Source of the DNA: a gamma proteobacterium symbiont of Ctena orbiculata
GTDB taxonomy: Bacteria; Pseudomonadota; Gammaproteobacteria; Chromatiales; Chromatiaceae
Assembly: GCA_003058525.1 (NCBI GenBank)
Contig: QBVD01000046.1
Span: 62,001-126,000 of the forward strand
Length of the DNA stretch: 64,000 nucleotides
Reading direction: 5' to 3'
Positions 36,382-46,766 of this stretch are shown one piece after another (the first letter of the stretch is position 1; every line of letters begins with the position of its first letter). Both the position numbers and the translations under genes were made by a program. The notes under the pieces are model-generated. The model made no database searches. It was not told the origin of the DNA and saw only the letters and a list, made by a program, of their open reading frames with translations.

Positions 36382-37830
36382 TCAATTTGCCGTATACAGC
36401 CTTGACGATGTAAGTCTGCTGACCAGCACAATCATCGCCAGCGAAATAAGAAATCCGGGAACGATTTCGTAAAGATCGAACAGGCCGCCTTGCAGTGGTT
36501 TCCACAGCACCACGGTCAAACCACCGCTTAGGATACCTGCCAATGCGCCCCATCGATTCATCCCTTTCCAGTAGAGGGAGAGAAGTACCGCTGGACCGAA
36601 GGCCGCACCAAATCCGGCCCAGGCATAGGAGACCAGATCGAGTACCCTGCTTTCGCGATCCAATGCCAGCAGGAAGGCGATCAAGGCGATTGACAGCACC
36701 GCCAGACGACCGACGATCACCAGTTCAGCCTCAGTTGCCCGTTTACGTAATAAAAGGCGATAGAGATCGCCGGTAAAGGTGCTGGAGGAGACCAGTAGCT
36801 GTGAATCGGCGGTACTCATAATGGCAGCGAGAATTGCTGCCAGACAGACCCCGGCCACCAGGGGATGAAACAGCAGATCGACCAAGCGGATAAAAACCTT
36901 TTCCGCATCCTCCAGGGGAGTTTCAAAGATCGGAATGCCCACCAGGCCCGACAGAGTGGCTGCCGTCAGGGTGATGAACACCCAGCTTACCGCGATACGT
37001 TGCGCCTTGGGTACGAAGTCGCTCTGTTTAATGGCCTTGAAACGCGCCAGGATGTGGGGTTGTCCGAAATAACCGAGTCCCCACGCCATCAGGGAGACGA
37101 TAGCGATCACGCCGAGTGGCCCCCCGTTACTGTCCGTCAAAGGATTGAGCAACTCTGCATTGCTGCCTTCAACGGCTGACAGGAAACCTTCGAATCCACC
37201 GATTTCAACCAGCACGTAGAGCGGTATGGTCACTAGCGCCAACAACATCAGCAGCCCCTGAAATAGATCGGTCCAGGAGACGGCGAGAAAACCGCCGAAG
37301 GCGGTGTATAGAATAATGATCAACGCGCCGGATGCGACTGCCCAAAGATAGGGCAGGCCGAATACCGCCTCGAAAAGTTTGCCACCTGCGACAAGCCCTG
37401 AGCTCGTGTAGAAGAGGAAGAAAAGCAAGATAAAAAAGGAGGAAGAGATCCTGATCAAGCCACTGGTATCGTTGAATCTGTTCGATAGATATTCAGGCAG
37501 GGTAAGCGCATCGCCAGCCGCTTCGGACGCGATACGCAGGCGGGCCGCCACTAAACGCCAGTTGAGCCAGGTACCGATCAACAATCCCAGGGCAAGCCAG
37601 AAAGACTCAAGGCCTGCCAGGTAGGCATATCCCGGCAACCCGAGCAGCAACCAGCCACTCATATCGGAGGCGCTGGCGCTCAGCGCGGTCACCCAACTTC
37701 CCAGGCTTCTGCCGCCCAATACGAAATCGGAGAGGTTTCTGGTTCGACGCCAAGCAACGACGCCGATGATCAGCAGCGTCAGCAGATAACAGAAGAAACT
37801 CAATCCCACCAATAGATCACTACTACCCAT
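36382..37830 (-). CDS. sodium:solute symporter (PutP-like)
   Basis: This 482-residue member of the SSF family has about 13 transmembrane helices. Conserved SSF stretches include GGRSLGSWVTALSASASDMS, the sodium-site region ILAAIMSTADSQLLVSSST and GLGYFGQPHILARF. These favour a Na+/proline symporter (PutP type), but substrate specificity cannot be settled without alignment. The end of the gene overlaps nothing; its start overlaps the 3' end of the SPL-type radical SAM gene by 8 bp. Confidence 0.88.
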   Translation of the reverse strand: MGSSDLLVGLSFFCYLLTLLIIGVVAWRRTRNLSDFVLGGRSLGSWVTALSASASDMSGWLLLGLPGYAYLAGLESFWLALGLLIGTWLNWRLVAARLRIASEAAGDALTLPEYLSNRFNDTSGLIRISSSFFILLFFLFYTSSGLVAGGKLFEAVFGLPYLWAVASGALIIILYTAFGGFLAVSWTDLFQGLLMLLALVTIPLYVLVEIGGFEGFLSAVEGSNAELLNPLTDSNGGPLGVIAIVSLMAWGLGYFGQPHILARFKAIKQSDFVPKAQRIAVSWVFITLTAATLSGLVGIPIFETPLEDAEKVFIRLVDLLFHPLVAGVCLAAILAAIMSTADSQLLVSSSTFTGDLYRLLLRKRATEAELVIVGRLAVLSIALIAFLLALDRESRVLDLVSYAWAGFGAAFGPAVLLSLYWKGMNRWGALAGILSGGLTVVLWKPLQGGLFDLYEIVPGFLISLAMIVLVSRLTSSRLYTAN

Positions 37831-39118
37831 CCCGCTTTTCCCTGTTACGGATCTTGTTAAGATAGGCCTGCTTCATCGCCTCTTCAAAGGCTTGATTCGA
37901 TGGATAATCGAAGCCGAATACAGGTTGCCACAGACGCTGGTTTTCCATGCATAGATAGAAAAAGACCTCATCGTGCCAGAGCTGAAAAGACCGATAAGCG
38001 AAGCTGAACATCTCTTCCTTGATCGTCTGGGGATATGAGAGTTTGCCATCGCTCTCCACCATCGGCATCTGCAGTATCTTGCTGCGAAAGCCGCTGCGAG
38101 TCCGCAGCTGCCTGATCACAGGTTTAATGTAGGTCAGGGTACCCAGTGAAACCAGTGCCACCTCATCTGTGGAGAATTGCTCCGTCAGTTGTTGAAACAG
38201 GGCTCCATAATCCTCTCGCCAATCCGCATAGTGAATCATGGGGTGGAAATGAAAGCCGACCAACGCTCCCCGGTCTGCCACTCGGCGTGCCGCATTCAGG
38301 CGATCCTCCATCGATGCGGTAAGACGCTCCTCATGGGCAATCAACGTCGGGGTGTTGAGAGACCAGGTACAGAGCAGATTGGGAGGTAGATCCGCCTTCA
38401 TCAGGTGGTTGATATTCTTCGATTTGCTCTTCAACTCCAGGATGACATTCGGATGACGGTGAGCGAAATCGAGCAATGCATCGAGTATCCCCCCATGGTT
38501 GCCCCACATCAGCGAATCCGATGATTGGCCGGTACCGATATGATAGATACGTTCGGGATCGATCTCGAGTTTTGCCAGCTTCTGCGCAAACTGCCTGTCA
38601 AATCGCACCTCATCGCCATGATAGAAGGATTGAATACTGCAGTAACTGCAATCGAATCCGCAGTTCTCCACCGCATCCAGAGTCATCAGGTTGCAGCAGC
38701 GGGTCCGTGACGATGCCACAGGACAGGGGCCAAGAGCCAACTTGTCCTTTTCGGTGTCGATGCGTCTGATGCGCTGTACAGCCTGCCCGTCTGTAACCGG
38801 TATTGGTGGATAATGTTTGGGCCTCTGTCGCAATTGCCGCCAATGCTGCTGTATTAGCTGCAGAAGTCTTTGTCGCCGTTGCTTGGGATCCAGTTTGGTT
38901 GTCTCTATCTCGGGCCAGATTTCATACAGCGGACGCTCTCCCCACATCACCAGATCGACAGCGATATCACTGAGCTGTCGAAGCTGTTGCTGAGTAAATC
39001 GGAATTCGAGGGAGCGGTGCCTGAGGAACTGCTGGTGTTGCACATCAAGCCGATCGATACCCGACTGGATCAGCAGCGTTTCCAGCTTCTCCTCGTAGGC
39101 TAAGGATTTCGCCTTCAT
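37823..39118 (-). CDS. SPL (spore photoproduct lyase) family radical SAM protein
   Basis: The 431-residue protein has a radical SAM cluster motif CGFDCSYCS (C-x3-C-x2-C) preceded by TRCCNLMTLDAVEN. The following barrel includes YHIGTGQSSDSLMWGNHGG and VGFHFHPMIHYADW, features of spore-photoproduct-lyase-like proteins. The N-terminal ~110 residues are basic and helical. Gammaproteobacteria do not sporulate, so a DNA-photoproduct or other repair role is inferred, not shown. It sits between der and the symporter gene on one strand. Confidence 0.88.
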   Translation of the reverse strand: MKAKSLAYEEKLETLLIQSGIDRLDVQHQQFLRHRSLEFRFTQQQLRQLSDIAVDLVMWGERPLYEIWPEIETTKLDPKQRRQRLLQLIQQHWRQLRQRPKHYPPIPVTDGQAVQRIRRIDTEKDKLALGPCPVASSRTRCCNLMTLDAVENCGFDCSYCSIQSFYHGDEVRFDRQFAQKLAKLEIDPERIYHIGTGQSSDSLMWGNHGGILDALLDFAHRHPNVILELKSKSKNINHLMKADLPPNLLCTWSLNTPTLIAHEERLTASMEDRLNAARRVADRGALVGFHFHPMIHYADWREDYGALFQQLTEQFSTDEVALVSLGTLTYIKPVIRQLRTRSGFRSKILQMPMVESDGKLSYPQTIKEEMFSFAYRSFQLWHDEVFFYLCMENQRLWQPVFGFDYPSNQAFEEAMKQAYLNKIRNREKRDG

Positions 39119-39127
39119 CGAAACGTC

Positions 39128-40519
39128 TCACCGTTTGCGCGTCACGAATTGCTTGAGTCGCTGACGCTTCTGTATCTGACGTTTGGTGAGCTTGTTTCGC
39201 TTGCCCCGGTAGGGATTGTCACCGGAACGGAACTCGATTCGGATCGGTGTGCCGTCCAACCTCAGTGCTTTACGAAAGCGACTCACGAGATATCGTTTGT
39301 AGCTGTCGGGAACCTGTTCTGTCTGGTTACCGTGAATGACGATCAAGGGTGGATTTTTCCCCCCCTGGTGGGCATAGCGAAGTTTGATACGCCGCCCATG
39401 CACCTGCGGCGGCTGATGTTCCTGGACCAGCATTTCAAGCAGACGTGTCAGTTCAGGTGTCGGCAGATCGCTCATGGCGTTGGCATAGACCCGTTCTACC
39501 AGATCGAACAGGTCACCCACACCGGATCCATGCAACGCGGATATGTAATGGTGCCGGGCAAAATTGAGAAACGGCAGTTTACGATCGATCTCACTCCTGA
39601 CACTCTCCCGCTGTTCATCGCTCAATCCATCCCATTTGTTGATCACCAGGATCAGTGCCCTGCCACTCTCGAGCACATGTCCCGCCAGATTGGCATCCTG
39701 TTCACCTATGCCCTGGCGGGCATCAACCACCATCAGGACGACATTGGCCTCTTCAATCGACTGCAGCGTCTTGATGATACTGAACTTCTCTATCGCTTCC
39801 TTGATACGAGAGCGGCGCCTTACGCCGGCGGTATCGATCAGGGTATAGTGTCGGTCATTGCGGCTGAAGGGAATATAGATGCTATCCCTTGTAGTGCCGG
39901 GCTGATCGAAAGCGACGACACGTTCTTCACCCAGCATGCGGTTGACCAGTGTCGATTTACCCACATTGGGACGGCCGACCACTGCGATCAGGATACCCCC
40001 CCGATCCGGTGGCCCCGCATCCTCCGCAAGAGGCAGGGAGTCGAGCACCTCATCGATGAGGCTGCGTACACCCCGGCCATGCTCTGCCGCAATGGTGTGG
40101 AGTTGGTTGAAACCCAAGCGGTAGAAATCGCTGGCAGCAATATCACCCCCCATCCCCTCGCTCTTGTTGACCGCAAGGGTGACTGGCTTACCGGTACGGC
40201 GCAGTTGTTGGGCGATCGCCTCATCACCGGCGGTACATCCCTCTTTGGCATCGAGCAGAAACAGAATATGATCGGCTTCGCCAATCGCCTGCCTGACCTG
40301 CTGCTCCATCAATTGATCAATGCCTATCTGTTCGCCGCTGATGCCGCCTGTATCCACCACCACGAAGGGATGCTGGCCCAACTTGCCGGTACCGTATTTA
40401 CGATCCCGGGTCAGTCCGGGCTGATCGGCAACCAGGGCATCCCGGCTGCGGGTCAATCGATTGAAGAGGGTCGATTTACCCACGTTGGGTCGTCCGACCA
40501 GGGCGATGACCGGCAACAT
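39128..40519 (-). CDS. der: ribosome biogenesis GTPase Der
   Basis: This essential GTPase has two G domains in tandem and acts in 50S subunit assembly. P-loops are at residues 8-16 (GRPNVGKST, first) and near 185 ([14 protein letters not shown], second). The DxxG and NKSEG/NKWDG motifs are in each domain, and a C-terminal KH-like domain is present. Length 463 is standard. It is 1 bp downstream of bamB, part of the hisS-yfgM-bamB-der run. Confidence 0.97.
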   Translation of the reverse strand: MLPVIALVGRPNVGKSTLFNRLTRSRDALVADQPGLTRDRKYGTGKLGQHPFVVVDTGGISGEQIGIDQLMEQQVRQAIGEADHILFLLDAKEGCTAGDEAIAQQLRRTGKPVTLAVNKSEGMGGDIAASDFYRLGFNQLHTIAAEHGRGVRSLIDEVLDSLPLAEDAGPPDRGGILIAVVGRPNVGKSTLVNRMLGEERVVAFDQPGTTRDSIYIPFSRNDRHYTLIDTAGVRRRSRIKEAIEKFSIIKTLQSIEEANVVLMVVDARQGIGEQDANLAGHVLESGRALILVINKWDGLSDEQRESVRSEIDRKLPFLNFARHHYISALHGSGVGDLFDLVERVYANAMSDLPTPELTRLLEMLVQEHQPPQVHGRRIKLRYAHQGGKNPPLIVIHGNQTEQVPDSYKRYLVSRFRKALRLDGTPIRIEFRSGDNPYRGKRNKLTKRQIQKRQRLKQFVTRKR

Positions 40520-40520
40520 A

Positions 40521-41678
40521 TCAGCGGTTCTCGGCCTCGATCGGGTGAGCTCTGAGGGCGCTCAGGGTTCCTCCCTCATCCAATACATAGACAATTTCGT
40601 CGATCACCAGAGGTTTAAGGCGGATGGCATCGCCTCCGACTCTGATACGGGCCAGCTGCCGTCCATCCTCCTGGGAAAGCCAGTGAACATAGCCGTCGAA
40701 ATCACCCACCACAAGGGTGTCGCCCACCATTGCGGGAGCGGAGAGCTTGCGCGCATGCAGCTTTTTCTGCTGCCACAGGGTCGCCCCATTGGTGGCATCC
40801 AGTGACCAGATATGGTCTTCCGCATCGGTAATGAATACCTGACGCCAACTGGCATCAAGCCCGGCATGGGAGGAGATGTCACGCCGCCACAGCACGACAC
40901 CGCTGGACTCGGAAACAGCAGCCACATCCCCCTGATAGGCCGAGACATAGAGGGTACCCTCCACCAGCACGGGATCTGCATCGATATCGACGACCCGCTC
41001 CAACTCCGTACGTCCCTTTGGCGTCGAAATTGTCGCCTCCCAATTCACCAGACCTGAATCGAGAGAGAGTCCGACAAACTTACCGCCGGCAAATCCGGCC
41101 AGCACTTGTGAATCGCTGACCAACGGAGAGCTGTCACCGCGTAGCGTCAATACCGGGACAGTGCGATCATATACCCAGCGTTTTTCACCACTATCTGTTG
41201 TGTAGGCGGTGACACCACCATCAGTGGTGCGGCAGATCACAGTACCGTCATTAACGGCAGGCGACGAGAGGACATCGCTGCTCACACGCTGCCGCCATCT
41301 CTCTCCGCCATCTTCACCGTCCAGCAGGATCAATTCCGCTTCCAGTGTACCGAGTGCGATCAATCCATCCGCGACACCAGGACCTCCGCTGAGCGGGCTA
41401 TCGGTATCCACCGACCAGTGCCGCTCCCCTGTCTCTGGATCGAGGGACGACACTTCTCCAGAGGGCTCCGCGATATAGAGCATGCCGTTGCTGTAGACAG
41501 GTTTGAGCTTGAGCAGGGTTTCATCTGCGTCATCAAATCCTTCATCCCATAGGGTTTCGATACGCAACTCCGGCTGAAACTCCACCAGTTCGGACGGTGG
41601 ATCCGCATTATCTTTACCGCTGAAGGCGCTACAGCCTGCGAGCAGCAACGGCAAAGGCCAGAAAATGGTGTATCTCAT
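40521..41678 (-). CDS. bamB: outer-membrane assembly lipoprotein BamB
   Basis: This scaffold subunit of the BAM complex inserts beta-barrel proteins. The 385-residue precursor has a lipobox ([11 protein letters not shown]) and repeated PQQ-like beta-propeller blades (for example [59 protein letters not shown]). It is encoded between yfgM and der, the usual order, with 7 bp and 1 bp spacing. Confidence 0.95.
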   Translation of the reverse strand: MRYTIFWPLPLLLAGCSAFSGKDNADPPSELVEFQPELRIETLWDEGFDDADETLLKLKPVYSNGMLYIAEPSGEVSSLDPETGERHWSVDTDSPLSGGPGVADGLIALGTLEAELILLDGEDGGERWRQRVSSDVLSSPAVNDGTVICRTTDGGVTAYTTDSGEKRWVYDRTVPVLTLRGDSSPLVSDSQVLAGFAGGKFVGLSLDSGLVNWEATISTPKGRTELERVVDIDADPVLVEGTLYVSAYQGDVAAVSESSGVVLWRRDISSHAGLDASWRQVFITDAEDHIWSLDATNGATLWQQKKLHARKLSAPAMVGDTLVVGDFDGYVHWLSQEDGRQLARIRVGGDAIRLKPLVIDEIVYVLDEGGTLSALRAHPIEAENR

Positions 41679-41685
41679 CTCAGCC

Positions 41686-42309
41686 TCAAGGGGTTGTGGC
41701 AGCGAGATCGTCGAGTTTCATCTGCAGCAGATTCCGGTTGCTGACCTCCAGGGTCATGGCCTGGGTGTATGCTTCTGCCGCGGCAGCCTTGTCGCCCCTG
41801 GCAAAGGCGATATCCCCCCGGATCACGGCGAACTCACCGGCGAATCCACCCTGTTCCGAGGCAACCTGTCTTTCGGCAGCATCAAGCTCTCCCTCATTTA
41901 GCAGAACCCTGGCCAGACTGAGTTGCACCAGCTGTTTCAGTGACGGGTTGTCCGCATTCTCACTGGCCCACTCCAGGCGGGAGATAGCAGTAGCCGCATC
42001 CCCCTCATCGAGCTTGACCCTCGCCTCGGCCATCGCGGCGAATATGGAATAGCTGTTGTCATAGTTGCCACGCATCAATTCCGCCTGCTTGACCGCCGAC
42101 GGTTTATCCCCCCGGTCCACCGCCGCCACCATCTGATTGAAGGCCAGTGCCGCTTCGGCGCCGATTCTATCCTTGTAGTTACCCCAGGCCTGCCAGCCGA
42201 AGACGCCACCCAGTCCAATCACCAATCCGGCAATCACTGAGGTACCGTTCTCTTTCCACCAGCGTTTAATCGCCTCGACCTGTTCTTCTTCGGTCTGATA
42301 CTCACTCAT
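41686..42309 (-). CDS. yfgM: YfgM-like tetratricopeptide membrane protein
   Basis: This ~207-residue protein starts at the ATG at 42309 (MSEYQTEEEQVEAIKRWWKE). It has one membrane helix (VIAGLVIGLGGVFGWQAW, ~20-40) and a periplasmic TPR-like domain. In E. coli YfgM associates with the Sec translocon and PpiD. The C-terminus (RGDIAFARGDKAAAAEAYTQ) carries a recognisable TPR. It lies in the standard place between hisS and bamB. Confidence 0.9.
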   Translation of the reverse strand: MSEYQTEEEQVEAIKRWWKENGTSVIAGLVIGLGGVFGWQAWGNYKDRIGAEAALAFNQMVAAVDRGDKPSAVKQAELMRGNYDNSYSIFAAMAEARVKLDEGDAATAISRLEWASENADNPSLKQLVQLSLARVLLNEGELDAAERQVASEQGGFAGEFAVIRGDIAFARGDKAAAAEAYTQAMTLEVSNRNLLQMKLDDLAATTP

Positions 42310-42393
42310 AGTGCATACCTTAAATGACTCATCGTTTATCCTGTTACTCAAGCAACGAGTGTAGTGTCCTATACTAGCGCTGCCGGCTGTTCA

Positions 42394-43674
42394 TCATTGT
42401 CCTCGATTAATCAACTCCGCAAGCCTGGTCTCCAATTGAGACAGTGCTATCTGCTCCTGCTTGCCTTCACTTCGCAGCGGTTTAAGGCCAATCTCACGGC
42501 GTACAACCTCGTCCTCACCGAGAACGAGTGCATAGCGGGCCTGGCTCCGATCCGCTTTCTTCAATTGATTCTTGAATGTACCGCCCCCGCAGTGACTGAT
42601 GAGACGCAGTGTCGGCAGTGCGCTGCGCAACCGCTCGGCCAGCAATACGCCTTCTCGGGACGCCCTGTCCCCCATCATCACCAGGTAGACATCGGGAACA
42701 GGCAGTTGTTCTTTCAAATCGAGCGTCTCCAACATGGCTATCAATCGCTCAAGCCCCATGGCAAAACCGACCGCCGGTGTCGCTCTTCCACCCAACTGCC
42801 CGACCAAACCGTCAAAACGTCCACCGGCACACACTGTGCCTTGGGCGCCCAGACTCTGCGTCACCCACTCAAATACCGTCCGACTGTAGTAGTCCAATCC
42901 GCGCACCAGGCGGGGATTTAGCCGATAACCCACCCCGGCATCGTCAAGGCCCTGTCGAAGGCGATCGAAGTGCGCCATAGATTGATCCCCGAGATACTCC
43001 ATAAGGCTGGGCGCATCCTCTATCACAGACGCCATCTGAGGATTCTTGCTGTCGAGAATACGCAGCGGATTACTCTCCAAGCGGCGCTGGCTGTCATTAT
43101 CGAGCTCATCGAAACGTTCGCGCAAATAGACGATCAGCTGATCACGATAGTTGGCCCGCTCCTCAGATGTACCCAAGGTGTTGAGCTGTAATTCCAGATC
43201 CTGCAGCCCCAATTCACGCCATATCCGGGCAGTGATCAAAATCAGTTCGAGGTCGATATCCGGACCCGCCAGGCCGAAGGCCTCAACACCTATCTGATGG
43301 AACTGACGGTAGCGCCCCTTTTGTGGTCGCTCATGTCGAAACATCGGCCCCTGATACCAGAGCCGCTGTGTCTGATTGAAAATCAGACCGTTTTCCAGAC
43401 CGGCCCGTACACAACCCGCGGTACCTTCCGGTCGCAGCGTCAGGCTGTCACCGTTACGATCGGCGAAAGTATACATCTCCTTCTCGACAATATCGGTAAC
43501 CTCGCCAATGGAGCGTTTGAACAGTTCGGTCATCTCGACGATGGGCATACGGATTTCGGCATAGCCGTAACGGCTAAGTACCGAACGCACCCGATCCTCG
43601 AGAAACTGCCAGAGCGGCGACTGTTGCGGCAGGATATCCTTCATCCCGCGTATGGCTTGGATCTGCTTTGCCAT
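42394..43674 (-). CDS. hisS: histidine--tRNA ligase
   Basis: This class II aminoacyl-tRNA synthetase charges tRNA-His. The 426-residue product shows [15 protein letters not shown] at the N-terminus, [12 protein letters not shown] (motif 2 region), [18 protein letters not shown], and [15 protein letters not shown] (histidine-binding). A C-terminal anticodon-binding domain is present. In E. coli ispG lies between rodZ and hisS; here rodZ is directly upstream, 88 bp away. Confidence 0.97.
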   Translation of the reverse strand: MAKQIQAIRGMKDILPQQSPLWQFLEDRVRSVLSRYGYAEIRMPIVEMTELFKRSIGEVTDIVEKEMYTFADRNGDSLTLRPEGTAGCVRAGLENGLIFNQTQRLWYQGPMFRHERPQKGRYRQFHQIGVEAFGLAGPDIDLELILITARIWRELGLQDLELQLNTLGTSEERANYRDQLIVYLRERFDELDNDSQRRLESNPLRILDSKNPQMASVIEDAPSLMEYLGDQSMAHFDRLRQGLDDAGVGYRLNPRLVRGLDYYSRTVFEWVTQSLGAQGTVCAGGRFDGLVGQLGGRATPAVGFAMGLERLIAMLETLDLKEQLPVPDVYLVMMGDRASREGVLLAERLRSALPTLRLISHCGGGTFKNQLKKADRSQARYALVLGEDEVVRREIGLKPLRSEGKQEQIALSQLETRLAELINRGQ

Positions 43675-43762
43675 AGAATTCAGATTACAGGGTGTGAAAT
43701 AGGACTGGTTCGAATAAAACGGTGAAGGGTAACACGGATCTGTGGATTTGATCTAGAATCGG

Positions 43763-44755
43763 TTACAGCCGGTTCGGATCCAGATTGAATCGCGCCACCT
43801 TACCCCGGGTAAAAGGCTTGAGATCGAAAGGTTCGCCATCGATGGTCAACTCCACACCGGGTGCATTACCCAGTAAAACGGAAAAAGGACCAAGCTGGCT
43901 ATCCAGTGTTCGACGTTTACCAGAACCCAGTTCGCCAAAGATGCGCAGCTTGCCATCCCGATCACGCACCTCGGCCCAACAGGATTCGCTGAACAGGAAC
44001 ACCACCTTTTTTGACAGTAAAGGAGCCACCTCTTCGGCTGGTTCCTCCTCCTGCACCGGCGCAATCACCGGACCGGGCTCCTCTGTTTCAACAGATTGCT
44101 GCAGGGTGCCGCCCGCCGGCAATGGCGGTTGATCGGAGGTCGAGAGAACTTCCTCGATCTCAATCAACACCTGTTCCGACTCTTCCACCAGTTGTTCCGA
44201 TGGCGATGGGGGTTGTGACTCTTCCTCCTCGACAGCAGGTACCGGTTGCTGAATTTCCTGATCGAGGAGCGGATCCTGGATACCTGATTCAACCTGCTCT
44301 TGCGCTGGAAGAGCGGCAGGCTCCTCCAATTCCACACGGGTCTGCCACCAGAAGAAGACCAATGCGGCCAGTATCAACAGAATACCCCAGGTCACATAAC
44401 GCATAACCCCATGACCACTGTGCAGCTCACGACCAAAACTCTGCGTCTGCGCCCTACGCATAGGCAGATCATTGGAAGCTGGTAACAGACTCTGATAGGC
44501 TTCGATAACCGCTCCCTCATTGACGCCAAGCAGTCTGGCGTATTTACGCAGGTACCCCTGGACAAAAACGGGGCCGGGCAGATTATCGTAATCATCTGAC
44601 TCAAGGGCGGCTATCATTGCCTGACTCAAGTGCAATTGTGTTGCCATCTTTGCCTGATCCAGGCCTTGCCGCTCTCTCGCCTTACGCAGTTGGGTGCCAG
44701 GTCCAATGACGACCTCCTGGGTCATCTCGGTGTCGTCTTTAGTTGTGACATTCAT
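43763..44755 (-). CDS. rodZ: RodZ-like cytoskeletal helix-turn-helix membrane protein
   Basis: RodZ links MreB to the cell-wall elongation machinery. The 330-residue product has an N-terminal HTH domain (LRKARERQGLDQAKMATQL, then YDNLPGPVFVQGYLRKYARL) and a membrane helix (YVTWGILLILAALVFFWW, ~120-140). A Pro/Glu-rich periplasmic linker (~145-240) follows, and then a C-terminal DUF4115 beta domain (CWAEVRDRDGKLRIFGELGS). It starts 4 bp before the pilW stop (ATGA overlap). Confidence 0.92.
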   Translation of the reverse strand: MNVTTKDDTEMTQEVVIGPGTQLRKARERQGLDQAKMATQLHLSQAMIAALESDDYDNLPGPVFVQGYLRKYARLLGVNEGAVIEAYQSLLPASNDLPMRRAQTQSFGRELHSGHGVMRYVTWGILLILAALVFFWWQTRVELEEPAALPAQEQVESGIQDPLLDQEIQQPVPAVEEEESQPPSPSEQLVEESEQVLIEIEEVLSTSDQPPLPAGGTLQQSVETEEPGPVIAPVQEEEPAEEVAPLLSKKVVFLFSESCWAEVRDRDGKLRIFGELGSGKRRTLDSQLGPFSVLLGNAPGVELTIDGEPFDLKPFTRGKVARFNLDPNRL

Positions 44756-45537
44756 CGGCTTTTTTCAGCTTGGTAGAGCAACTGGACCTCAGGCGCATCC
44801 GGAAAATCCTTGAGCAGCCTTCTTCTATATTCGGTGCTTTTGGCCATGTCTCTAAGCCGTTTCTCTACCTGTACACCCAACCAAAGAGAGGCAGCCGTGG
44901 GTTTAATCTCGCTATGGTAGCGCTCCAGGTAGGCACGCGCGGAAAGATCGTTTTCCTGCTGCAATGAGATTTCCGCCATCTTGAAGAGTGCTATGGGGTA
45001 GGTGGGTCTGGCAGTCAGCGCCCGCCGGTAGAAGTTTTCAGCTTTAGCCTCGTCACCAGCACGCTCAACGCATAATCCGGCATTTGTCAGCGCCACCCAT
45101 GGCGTGGGATAGAGTGGATTGGCGAGGGCCTGCTCAAAGTCCTCCAAGGCATCTGAAAATCGACCAAGACGACAGAAATAACTTCCTCTCGCATTTCGTA
45201 TATATGGATCGCGTGCATCCAGTTCCACTGCCCGGTCATAATGTTTGCCGGCCCGATCTATCTCACCCAATTGCTGATAGAGTATGCCGATCACGTTGTG
45301 GGCTTCAGGGGACTTCTCATCCACCTCCAATGCCTTATTGAGTTTCTGCAGTGCCACCGCTGACTGGCCATCCCGCATATAGGCCATACCCATCTCTACA
45401 TAGATCTTGGCCGGACTATTGCGTTTCTCCTGGCCCAGGTTACCCGTGGCATCCGTGGTTTGCGGTTGGGTTGCACAGCCGCCCAAAAGCAGCACTGCCG
45501 GTAGTAAATAACGTAGATAACAGCCTGTCGACTTCAT
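44752..45537 (-). CDS. pilW: type IV pilus biogenesis/stability lipoprotein PilW (PilF)
   Basis: This TPR lipoprotein is needed for outer-membrane PilQ secretin assembly. The ATG at 45537 is chosen over an upstream frame extension because it directly precedes the lipoprotein signal (YLLPAVLLLGGCAT) and overlaps the rlmN stop (ATGA). The mature protein has about five TPR repeats (AYMRDGQSAVALQKLNKALE, IGILYQQLGEIDRAGKHYDR). Length ~261 is normal. Order rlmN-pilW-rodZ is conserved in gammaproteobacteria. Confidence 0.93.
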   Translation of the reverse strand: MKSTGCYLRYLLPAVLLLGGCATQPQTTDATGNLGQEKRNSPAKIYVEMGMAYMRDGQSAVALQKLNKALEVDEKSPEAHNVIGILYQQLGEIDRAGKHYDRAVELDARDPYIRNARGSYFCRLGRFSDALEDFEQALANPLYPTPWVALTNAGLCVERAGDEAKAENFYRRALTARPTYPIALFKMAEISLQQENDLSARAYLERYHSEIKPTAASLWLGVQVEKRLRDMAKSTEYRRRLLKDFPDAPEVQLLYQAEKSR

Positions 45538-46631
45538 GAAACACCCAATTTGATATTGCCCGTTTTCTCCATTCGCAACTCCCTGCTGCTCCGATCCCTG
45601 ACCTTGCCGACCAGCTGTCCACACGCGGCATCGATGTCATCACCGCGGGTCTTACGCGTGGTGGCGATAATGCCTGAGCGCTTAAGGCGCATCCGGAAAG
45701 CCTCCACCCGCTCTGCCGGTGATGTGCGATAGTGTGTACCCGGAAACGGATTGAAGGGAATCAGGTTGACCTTCGAAGGTGTCCCTTCAAGCAGGCGGAT
45801 CAATGCCTTGGCATGTTGCAGTGAGTCGTTTATGCCCTCCAGCATGACATATTCCCATGTCACTTTCCTGCGCTTATCCCCTTTGACATATTCGCGGCAC
45901 GCGGGAATCAACTGTTCCAATGGATATTTACGATTAATCGGCACCAATTTATCCCGTAACGCATTGTCAGGGGCATGCAGGGAGACTGCAAGACTGACAT
46001 CGCACGATTCCCGCAATCTTTTCAGTGCCGGCACAATTCCCGATGTACTTATGGTAACTCGATACTTGGATACCATATAGGCAAGATCATCCTGCATGAT
46101 TTTCATGGCGCTGATGACTGCGTCGAGATTGGCCAGGGGCTCGCCCATTCCCATCAACACGATATTGCTCGGCGCCGCACCCAATCTGCGACTGGCAACC
46201 CATACCTGCCCTATGATCTCAGCGACGCTCAGATTACGATTGAAACCCTGTCGGGCGGTTGAGCAGAAGCTGCAATCGAGGGCACACCCCACCTGAGAAG
46301 AGACACAAAGGGTGTTCCTTCCATCATCCGGTATCAATACAGTTTCGATACGCTGACTATCCTGCAACTCAAGAATCCATTTGCGGGTGCCATCAGTAGC
46401 GGGCTGCTCATAAACCAGCTTCGGCAGCTCAATAGATGCCTGTTGTTGCAGCTGTTGACGCAGGCGTTTGGAGATATCGGTCATGGCATCGAATTCGGTG
46501 ACGCCGTGTTTATGTATCCATTTGAAGACATTTCTGCCATGAAATGCCTTGCAACCCAATTCGAGGAAATAGGCCTCCATACCCTGCAGATCAAGGTCTA
46601 GAAGATTGGTGATTTCTCTCTGGTTAGCCAA
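45534..46631 (-). CDS. rlmN: dual-specificity RNA methyltransferase RlmN
   Basis: This radical SAM enzyme methylates A2503 of 23S rRNA and A37 of some tRNAs. The 365-residue product has the cluster motif CALDCSFCSTARQGFNRNL (C-x3-C-x2-C) at about residue 115. A conserved cysteine near the C-terminus is in DDIDAACGQLVGKV, which is methylated during catalysis. KCAF-type N-terminal recognition region is replaced by ELGCKAFHGRNVFKW. It is the first gene of this housekeeping run, 136 bp downstream of the relA stop on the same strand. Confidence 0.97.
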   Translation of the reverse strand: MANQREITNLLDLDLQGMEAYFLELGCKAFHGRNVFKWIHKHGVTEFDAMTDISKRLRQQLQQQASIELPKLVYEQPATDGTRKWILELQDSQRIETVLIPDDGRNTLCVSSQVGCALDCSFCSTARQGFNRNLSVAEIIGQVWVASRRLGAAPSNIVLMGMGEPLANLDAVISAMKIMQDDLAYMVSKYRVTISTSGIVPALKRLRESCDVSLAVSLHAPDNALRDKLVPINRKYPLEQLIPACREYVKGDKRRKVTWEYVMLEGINDSLQHAKALIRLLEGTPSKVNLIPFNPFPGTHYRTSPAERVEAFRMRLKRSGIIATTRKTRGDDIDAACGQLVGKVRDRSSRELRMEKTGNIKLGVS

Positions 46632-46766
46632 AACAGGTTACGCAATATTGATCTATAGACACTTGGGAAGGAGAAAAAGCATAAAATAACAAAGCGTTAG
46701 TTTAGCGGTGACATGGCGGACTGGCAATCTAAACCTGCCATATGAATCCGTGGGTTCAGGTGCCAC

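Noticed and set aside
39149-40555. Long plus-strand open frame (468 codons) opposite der
   Set aside because: It lies entirely antisense to der, a conserved essential gene, and encodes no recognisable protein. It is a shadow frame produced by der codon usage.
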